Origin: Kineosporiaceae bacterium
GTDB taxonomy: Bacteria; Actinomycetota; Actinomycetes; Actinomycetales; Angustibacteraceae
Assembly: GCA_027345905.1 (NCBI GenBank)
Contig: DAIETC010000238.1
Span: 1-20,482, forward strand
DNA length: 20,482 nucleotides
Direction: 5' to 3'
Part shown: piece by piece, positions 13,894 to 20,482 of the stretch
Position numbering within the stretch: position 1 is the first letter of the stretch
Layout: every line of letters begins with the position of its first letter
Made by a program: the position numbers and the translations under genes
The notes under the pieces: model-generated
Seen by the model: only the letters and a program-made list of their open reading frames with translations
Database searches by the model: none
Told to the model about the DNA's origin: nothing

Positions 13894-15171
13894 TTCTGCG
13901 ACCTCGCGGCCGGGTCTCGTGGCCGTATCGCTTTGGTCCTGCTCGCTCTCGGCGAGCCTGCGATAGACCGCCGTACGGCGGCGCAGCACCAGCGCGGCCA
14001 GCCCGGCCGAGATCAACGACCCAGCCAGGACCGCCACCTTGGCGTGCTCGGTACGCGGGCTCGACGAACCGTAGGCCAGGTCACTGATCAGCAGGCTGAC
14101 CGTGAAACCGATACCCGCGAGCAGCGAGACGCCCAGCACGTCCCCCCAGGCAAGCTGCTCGTCCAGCTCGGCCCGGGTGAACCGTGCGGTCAACCAGGTG
14201 CCCCCGAGGACGCCCAGGCACTTGCCCAGGACGAGTGAGAGGACGACGGCCAGGGCCGCACGGTCGCGCACGGCCCCCGCCAGACCGCCGCCGACCAGGC
14301 TCACGCCGGCTGCAAAGAGCGCGAAGACCGGCACCGCGACCGCAGCGGACAACGGACGCAGGGTGTGCTCGAACCGTTCGGCAAGCGAGCTGCGCTCACC
14401 TTGCCGACGGCGTGCGGGAACCACGAGGGCGAGCAGCACACCGGCCACCGTGGCGTGCACCCCAGAGGCGTGCACCAGTGCCCAGGTGGTGACGGCCAGC
14501 GGCAGCAGCAGCCACCACGCGGTGCGCCGGGCGCGCACCAGCAAGGCGAACGCGGCCAACGGCAGCAAGGCCGCCAGCAGCGGTAGCGGCTGCAGGTGCG
14601 CGGTGTAGAAGACGGCGATGATGGTGATGGCCACGAGGTCGTCCACGACCGCCAAGGTGAGCAGGAACGAGCGCAAGGCGCTCGGCAGGTGGGTGCCGAT
14701 CACCGCCAGCACGGCCAGGGCGAAGGCGATGTCGGTGGCGGTGGGCACCGCCCAGCCGCTCATCGCCGCGCCGTCACCGGCCGACACCAGCAGGAACACC
14801 CCGGCCGGCACCACCACCCCGGCGAGCGCAGCGACTACGGGCAGCACGGCCTTGGCCGGGTCGCTCAGCTCGCCGACCACCAGCTCACGTTTGAGCTCGA
14901 GGCCGGCGACGAAGAAGAAGACAGCCAGCAGCCCGTCACCGGCCCACTGCCCGAGCGACAGGTCCAGGTGCAGGGCCGCCGGCCCCAGCGTCGTCTGGCG
15001 CAGCGCCTCGTAGCCGGCGCGCCACGGGGAGTTGGCCCACAGCAGGGCCAGGACGGCTGCCACGAGCAGCAGGACCCCACCGACGGTCTCGGTGCGTAGG
15101 GCGGCGCTGACCTGCTGGGTCTCCGGCCAGCTGGAGCGCGAGAACAGGCGTCGGGTGGTGGCGGCTGGCAT
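13885..15171 (-). CDS. nhaA: NhaA-type Na+/H+ antiporter
   Basis: The protein (428 aa from the chosen start) exchanges protons for Na+ across the membrane and supports pH and salt homeostasis. About twelve hydrophobic segments are visible. Family motifs are FFFVAGLELKRELVVGEL, VPTATDIAFALAVLAVIG (D147, equivalent to D133 of E. coli NhaA) and LTLAVVDDLVAITIIAVFYT (D177, D178, equivalent to D163/D164), and GIGFTVSLLISDLAY near the end. I prefer the ATG at 15171 because GGAG lies five bases upstream; alternatives are ATG 15189 and the frame opening at 15228. The hydrophilic C-terminal tail is Arg/Glu/Asp-rich. It follows a NhaD-like permease gene, suggesting a locus for cation homeostasis. Confidence 0.93.
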   Translation of the reverse strand: MPAATTRRLFSRSSWPETQQVSAALRTETVGGVLLLVAAVLALLWANSPWRAGYEALRQTTLGPAALHLDLSLGQWAGDGLLAVFFFVAGLELKRELVVGELSDPAKAVLPVVAALAGVVVPAGVFLLVSAGDGAAMSGWAVPTATDIAFALAVLAVIGTHLPSALRSFLLTLAVVDDLVAITIIAVFYTAHLQPLPLLAALLPLAAFALLVRARRTAWWLLLPLAVTTWALVHASGVHATVAGVLLALVVPARRRQGERSSLAERFEHTLRPLSAAVAVPVFALFAAGVSLVGGGLAGAVRDRAALAVVLSLVLGKCLGVLGGTWLTARFTRAELDEQLAWGDVLGVSLLAGIGFTVSLLISDLAYGSSSPRTEHAKVAVLAGSLISAGLAALVLRRRTAVYRRLAESEQDQSDTATRPGREVAEGG

Positions 15172-15190
15172 GCGCACTCCGGTGGTCATG

Positions 15191-15210
15191 CCGGGCACAG
15201 TCGTGCCCGG
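15191..15210 (-). promoter_or_regulatory. inverted repeat upstream of nhaA
   Basis: CCGGGCAC (15191-15198) and GTGCCCGG (15203-15210) are perfect 8-bp inverted arms with a 4-base spacer, lying 20 bases before the chosen nhaA start and directly before the alternative ATG at 15189. It could be a dimer-binding operator or a leader hairpin controlling access to the start. Confidence 0.45.
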
Positions 15211-15256
15211 TTGCTGACATGCCGCCACGCGGCGGACATGGCCGACCAGCCTTCCC

Positions 15257-15286
15257 GGCGCCCCGAGCCATGGTAGCGCCGGGGCG
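15257..15286 (-). terminator. hairpin terminator candidate after the NhaD-like gene
   Basis: Directly after the stop codon, minus-strand CGCCCCG (15286-15280) can pair with CGGGGCG (15265-15259) over a 14-base loop. A shifted pairing, CCCGGCGC with GCGCCGGG, uses overlapping bases. Stems are all GC and no T tract follows. It lies in the 115-bp gap before nhaA. Confidence 0.4.
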
Positions 15287-16576
15287 TCAGTAGTAGCGCA
15301 ACCACAGGTAGGGCCAGGACAAGCTCACGGTCACCGCGGCCACCACCAGCCCGTACTTGGTGAACTCCCAGAACGAGATCGGGTGCCCGTTGCGCCGGGC
15401 GATCCCGGTGATGACGACGTTGGCACTGGCGCCTACCGCCGTCGCGTTGCCGCCCAGGTCGGCGCCCAGAGCCAGGGCCCACCACAAGGCGTGCGCCTGG
15501 GGCGCTCCGCCTCCGGCGTCCACGAGGTCCTTGACCAGCGGCGCCATCGTCGCGACGTAGGGGATGTTGTCGACGATGCCCGACAGTGCCGCCGACCCCA
15601 CCAGCAGGCCGGTCGCCGCCACCAGGTAGTGGTCGCCGACGGCCCGGGTGGCCAGCTGCCCCAGCTGCTCGATGACGCCGAGGTGCACCAGTGCGCCCAC
15701 CATGACGAACAGGCCCATGAAGAAGGCCAAGGTTTCCCACTCGACGTCCGCGAGGTAGCTGCGCGCGGGCAGCCCGGACAGCAGCACGATGAGGCCGGCG
15801 CCGAGCAGGGCGACCGTCGAGGGCTCAAGCGCCAGCACCGAGTGGGCGGCGAACCCGATGGTGACCAGGGCCAGCACGGCCAGGCTGCGCGCCAGCAGCC
15901 TGGAATCGGTGATCGCATCCCGTTCCTGCAGGGCCATCACCTTCGCCGCCCGCTCGGGGTCGGCGGCGAAGGCGCGGCGGAACAGCACCCGGCACATCCC
16001 GATGAACACGACGAGCAGGATCGTCACGATCGGGGCCAGGTTGAGCACGAAGTCGTTGAATGACAAGCCCGCTCGGCTGGCGATGATGATGTTCGGTGGG
16101 TCGCCGATGAGGGTGGCGGTGCCCCCGATGTTGCTGGCCAGCGCCTCGGCGATGAGGTAAGGGACGGGGTTGACCCCCAGGCGCTCGCAGACCAGCAGAG
16201 TCACCGGGGCGACCAGCAGCACGGTGGTGACGTTGTCGAGCAGCGCCGAGGCGACCGCGGTGATCACGACCAGCATGACCATGACCCGAAACGGTTTGGC
16301 CCCGGCACGCTTGGCCGCCCAGATCGCCAGGTACTCGAACACGCCGGTCTGTCGCAGGACGCCGACGATGATCATCATGCCCAGCAGCAGGAAGATGACG
16401 TTCCAGTCGACCCCCGTCTCCTCACTGAAGAACGCCTGACGCGAACCGCTGGCTCCGATGACGACCATCGCCGCGGCGCCCCCCAGCGCTGCGGCGACGC
16501 GGTGCACCCGCTCGGTGGCGATCAGCAGGTAGGCGACGACGAACACCCCGACCGCGAGCACGGCCTGAACGCTCAC
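15287..16576 (-). CDS. ArsB/NhaD-type permease (ion transporter superfamily)
   Basis: The 429-aa integral membrane protein has two internally repeated halves. Each holds a DN motif (ALLDNVTTVL, D114-N115; SGIVDNIPYV, D336-N337) followed by a Gly/Asn re-entrant signature (SNIGGTATLIGDPPNIII, 148-165; GADLGGNATAVGASANVV, 371-388). This is the CitMHS/ArsB/NhaD pattern. Members move Na+/H+, arsenite or dicarboxylates. Without arsenic genes nearby, and with nhaA next downstream, a Na+/H+ or anion antiport role seems likelier than arsenite export, but the substrate cannot be read from the sequence. The GTG start at 16576 overlaps the CBS gene's TGA (GTGA), so the CBS protein is probably its regulatory partner. 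Confidence 0.85.
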   Translation of the reverse strand: MSVQAVLAVGVFVVAYLLIATERVHRVAAALGGAAAMVVIGASGSRQAFFSEETGVDWNVIFLLLGMMIIVGVLRQTGVFEYLAIWAAKRAGAKPFRVMVMLVVITAVASALLDNVTTVLLVAPVTLLVCERLGVNPVPYLIAEALASNIGGTATLIGDPPNIIIASRAGLSFNDFVLNLAPIVTILLVVFIGMCRVLFRRAFAADPERAAKVMALQERDAITDSRLLARSLAVLALVTIGFAAHSVLALEPSTVALLGAGLIVLLSGLPARSYLADVEWETLAFFMGLFVMVGALVHLGVIEQLGQLATRAVGDHYLVAATGLLVGSAALSGIVDNIPYVATMAPLVKDLVDAGGGAPQAHALWWALALGADLGGNATAVGASANVVITGIARRNGHPISFWEFTKYGLVVAAVTVSLSWPYLWLRYY

Positions 16577-17112
16577 CGAGCGGGTCCCTGACCCTCGGTG
16601 TCCAGGTCGAGCAGGTCCTGCGCGAGCGTGCGCTGCACCCCTGGGTCGGCCTGTCCGGCCAGGGCCAGCACAGCGGCCAGCACGCGCGCGAGGGTCACCA
16701 CGCCGGACGACGTCCCCGCCTCGTCCCGGACCACGACCATCGGCGCACGCTCACGGACCAGGACCGCCGCGATCTCGATGAGCGTGTCGTCGGGCAGCAC
16801 CTGCGCAAGCGGCTGCACCGCGACGTCGTCGTCGTCCAGCAGGTCGCCGACCGTGCGGCCCAGCAGCCGGGCACCGATCTCGTCGGCTCCCGCTTCGTCG
16901 TACACGTGAGCCAGCAGCGGATCCTCGCGCACGTAGCGGGGCACGACCAGGCGCAGCACCTGGGTGCCGTCCACCAGGGCCACGGGGTGGCCGTCCGCGT
17001 CCGCCACGACGACGCCGTTGGTGCGCAGGGTCGCCACGATCCGGGCCGCCTCGAGGGCGCTGGTCTCACGACGGACGACGGGGATCCGCTCGACGAGGTG
17101 ACGGGCCTGCAT
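16573..17112 (-). CDS. tandem CBS-domain protein coupled to the permease
   Basis: The 179-aa soluble protein has two CBS domains, at about 1-60 (HLVERIPVVRRETSALEAARIVATLRTNGVVVADADG; given by key words) and about 86-150 (VGDLLDDDDVAVQPLAQVLPDDTLIEIAAVLVRERAPMVVVRDEAG; likewise). CBS pairs bind adenosyl ligands such as AMP, ATP or cyclic dinucleotides and gate attached transporters or enzymes. The ATG at 17112 follows TAGGCT by six bases, implying a leaderless transcript independent of acs, whose stop is only 32 bp upstream. The stop overlaps the permease start, so the two are translated together and the protein is likely to regulate the permease. No other domain is present. Confidence 0.85.
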   Translation of the reverse strand: MQARHLVERIPVVRRETSALEAARIVATLRTNGVVVADADGHPVALVDGTQVLRLVVPRYVREDPLLAHVYDEAGADEIGARLLGRTVGDLLDDDDVAVQPLAQVLPDDTLIEIAAVLVRERAPMVVVRDEAGTSSGVVTLARVLAAVLALAGQADPGVQRTLAQDLLDLDTEGQGPAR

Positions 17113-17118
17113 CCGGCC

Positions 17119-17124
17119 AGCCTA
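17119..17124 (-). promoter_or_regulatory. -10 box for leaderless CBS-permease transcript
   Basis: The minus strand reads TAGGCT, six bases and then the ATG at 17112. It lies in the 32-bp gap after acs, so the CBS-permease pair can be transcribed separately. Confidence 0.5.
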
Positions 17125-17144
17125 GGGCGGCGGGCGGCCGGCGA

Positions 17145-19114
<1,970 letters not shown>

Positions 19115-19115
<1 letters not shown>

Positions 19116-19214
19116 GATCAGCGCCCTTCACGAGGCAGCGACGGCATCGTCGGCCGAGCTGGGTCGCCCGGCAGGAGTACCGTAACGCGCCGCCTGGCCG
19201 CCGCGCGCTGATCA
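19115..19214 (-). promoter_or_regulatory. acs leader: -10 box and 10-bp inverted repeats
   Basis: In the 107-bp actP-acs gap the minus strand has TACGGT (19184-19179), a TANNNT-type -10 box about 64 bases before the acs ATG. Exact 10-bp inverted copies TGATCAGCGC (19115-19124) and GCGCTGATCA (19205-19214) bracket it; each contains the palindrome TGATCA. One copy touches the acs start codon and the other lies just after the actP stop. They may be paired operators, or arms that fold back in the transcript. Confidence 0.4.
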
Positions 19215-19222
19215 GGTCGGAT

Positions 19223-20482
19223 TCAGTGGACGACGGCCCGCTCGGCGCCAGCGCCGGTCAGGGAGCGCACCTCCATCTCGGCGAACTTCTCTCGGCTGCT
19301 GCGCTCGGGGCTGGTCACCGTGCCGAGCCAGCCGAGGAAGAAGGCCAGCGGGATGGAGACGAGGCCGGGGTTGTCGAGGGGGAACCAGTGGAAGTCGATC
19401 GTCGGGTCGGTGATCATCGACAGGCTCTTGGTCGGGTCGGTGGGATCGGCCTTGCCCGAGACGACCGGGGAGAAGACGATCAGGGTGACGCAGGTGATCA
19501 GTCCCCCGTACATGCTCCACAGGGCGCCGCGGGTGTTGAACCGCTCCCAGAACAACGAATACAAGATCGTCGGCAGGTTCGAGCTCGCCGCGACCGCGAA
19601 CGCCAGGGCAACCAGGAAGGCGATGTTCTGCCCGTTGGCGAAGATGCCACCGACGATCGCGACGGCGCCGATGACCAGGGTCGTGATCCGCGCGACGCGG
19701 ATCTCGCCGTCCGGGGCGATCTGCCCGTGCTTGATGACGTTGGCGTAGATGTCGTGCGCGAACGAGGCGCTGGCCGTGATCGTCAGCCCGGCGACCACGG
19801 CCAGGATCGTCGCGAAGGCTACGGCCGAGATCACGCCGAGCAGGAGGGTCCCGCCCAGCGCATAGGCCAGCAGGGGCGCCGCCGAGTTGACCTTGCCGGG
19901 TGCCTCGGCGATGGCCTTGGGGCCCACCAGGGCCCCGGCGCCATACCCGAGCACCAGCGTGAACAGGTAGAAGATCCCGATGATCCAGATGGCCCACACG
20001 ACGCTGCGGCGCGCCTCACGTGCCGACGGCACGGTGTAGAAGCGCATCAGGACGTGTGGCAGCCCGGCGGTGCCGAGCACGAGCGCCAGGGACAACGACA
20101 CGAAGTCCAGCTTGCTGATCTCGGACTTGCCGAACTGCAGCCCCGGCCCGAGCAGCTTCTCGCCCTTGGGGCTGTTCTGCGCGGCGGCGCCCAGCAGGTC
20201 CGACAGGTTGAACCCGTACTTGCTGAGCACGAGCAGGGTCATCACCCCGGCGCCGATGACGAGCAGGACGGCCTTGACGATCTGCACCCAGGTGGTTCCC
20301 TTCATGCCGCCGATCAGGACGTAGAGCACCATCAGCACGCCGACGACCGCGATCACCAGGCTCTGACCGTTCTTGTGGCTCACGCCCAGCAGCAGCGCCA
20401 CCAGACCGCCGGCACCGGCCATCTGGGCGAGCAGGTAGAAGAAGCTCACGGTCAGCGTGGTGATGGCGGCGGCGGTGCGCAC
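19223..20482 (-). CDS. actP: cation/acetate symporter (SSS family), 5' end beyond the window
   Basis: The visible 419 residues belong to a sodium:solute symporter family permease of the ActP/acetate type. Hydrophobic segments run throughout; typical stretches are VLIGGMKGTTWVQIVKAVLL, DFVSLSLALVLGTAGLPHVLMRFYTV, VISAVAFATILAVVAGLTITASASFAHDIY and FAVAASSNLPTILYSLFWERFNTRG (key words only). The family is about 530-570 residues, so roughly 120-150 N-terminal residues lie past the right edge; the GTG at the edge is not taken as a start. The C-terminal tail is soluble (SPERSSREKFAEMEVRSLTGAGAERAVVH). The protein imports acetate or related monocarboxylates with Na+ or H+ and feeds the adjacent acs enzyme. 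Confidence 0.93.
   Translation of the reverse strand: MRTAAAITTLTVSFFYLLAQMAGAGGLVALLLGVSHKNGQSLVIAVVGVLMVLYVLIGGMKGTTWVQIVKAVLLVIGAGVMTLLVLSKYGFNLSDLLGAAAQNSPKGEKLLGPGLQFGKSEISKLDFVSLSLALVLGTAGLPHVLMRFYTVPSAREARRSVVWAIWIIGIFYLFTLVLGYGAGALVGPKAIAEAPGKVNSAAPLLAYALGGTLLLGVISAVAFATILAVVAGLTITASASFAHDIYANVIKHGQIAPDGEIRVARITTLVIGAVAIVGGIFANGQNIAFLVALAFAVAASSNLPTILYSLFWERFNTRGALWSMYGGLITCVTLIVFSPVVSGKADPTDPTKSLSMITDPTIDFHWFPLDNPGLVSIPLAFFLGWLGTVTSPERSSREKFAEMEVRSLTGAGAERAVVH

Overview
The window is a chromosomal segment of a high-GC Gram-positive bacterium (Actinomycetota). The signs are very GC-rich codon use, frequent GTG starts, GTGA/ATGA-coupled gene pairs, a WhiB iron-sulfur regulator, an actinobacterial holin-X family membrane protein, a MarP-type CvpA/serine protease, and several genes that begin a few bases after a TAGGCT/TAGCCT -10 box (leaderless). 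I cannot place it to genus. I see no insertion sequence, prophage, CRISPR array or rRNA operon. The protein-coding genes are packed with no gap over 300 bp.

Layout, left to right. A tRNA-Pro(CGG) on the minus strand is followed by a metallophosphoesterase (-) divergent from a GatB/YqeY-domain protein (+). Next come a bifunctional PASTA penicillin-binding protein (-) divergent from a WhiB4/WblA-type regulator (+), then a two-gene ArsA/Get3-like ATPase operon (-). A divergent plus-strand operon follows: DUF4177 small protein, RidA, NUDIX, MBL-fold hydrolase. After it are a Crp/FNR regulator (-) and a coiled-coil protein resembling the RsiG/AmfC family (-), then nth-marP (+). The right half is all on the minus strand. 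Read in transcription order from the right edge it is actP (cut by the window), acs, CBS protein, NhaD/ArsB-type permease, nhaA, holin-X family protein, epoxide-hydrolase-like protein.

From general knowledge, gene order and relative orientation closely follow the Mycobacterium tuberculosis block Rv3683 to Rv3667 (ponA2, whiB4, the two Get3-like ATPases, DUF4177, RidA, MBL, crp, nth, marP, ephE, holin-like protein, acs). Departures here are an extra NUDIX gene, absence of the thioredoxin-like and CoA-NUDIX genes normally between nth and marP, and a CBS/NhaD/NhaA transporter set between the holin-like gene and acs.

Together the genes cover cell-envelope synthesis and stress (PBP, MarP, holin-X protein), redox and cAMP-type regulation (WhiB, Crp), metabolite repair and hydrolysis (RidA, NUDIX, MBL, EphE-like), base-excision repair (Nth), acetate uptake and activation (ActP, Acs) and Na+/H+ homeostasis (NhaA, NhaD-like). 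The region is mainly conserved core genome and I find no clear new multi-gene system. The most notable signals are a four-copy 19-bp tandem repeat that exactly fills the whiB/ATPase convergent gap, a degenerate RsiG-like protein beside crp, an asymmetric Walker A pair in the ATPase operon, a recurrent TAGGCT leaderless-start signature, and paired inverted repeats bracketing the actP-acs gap.
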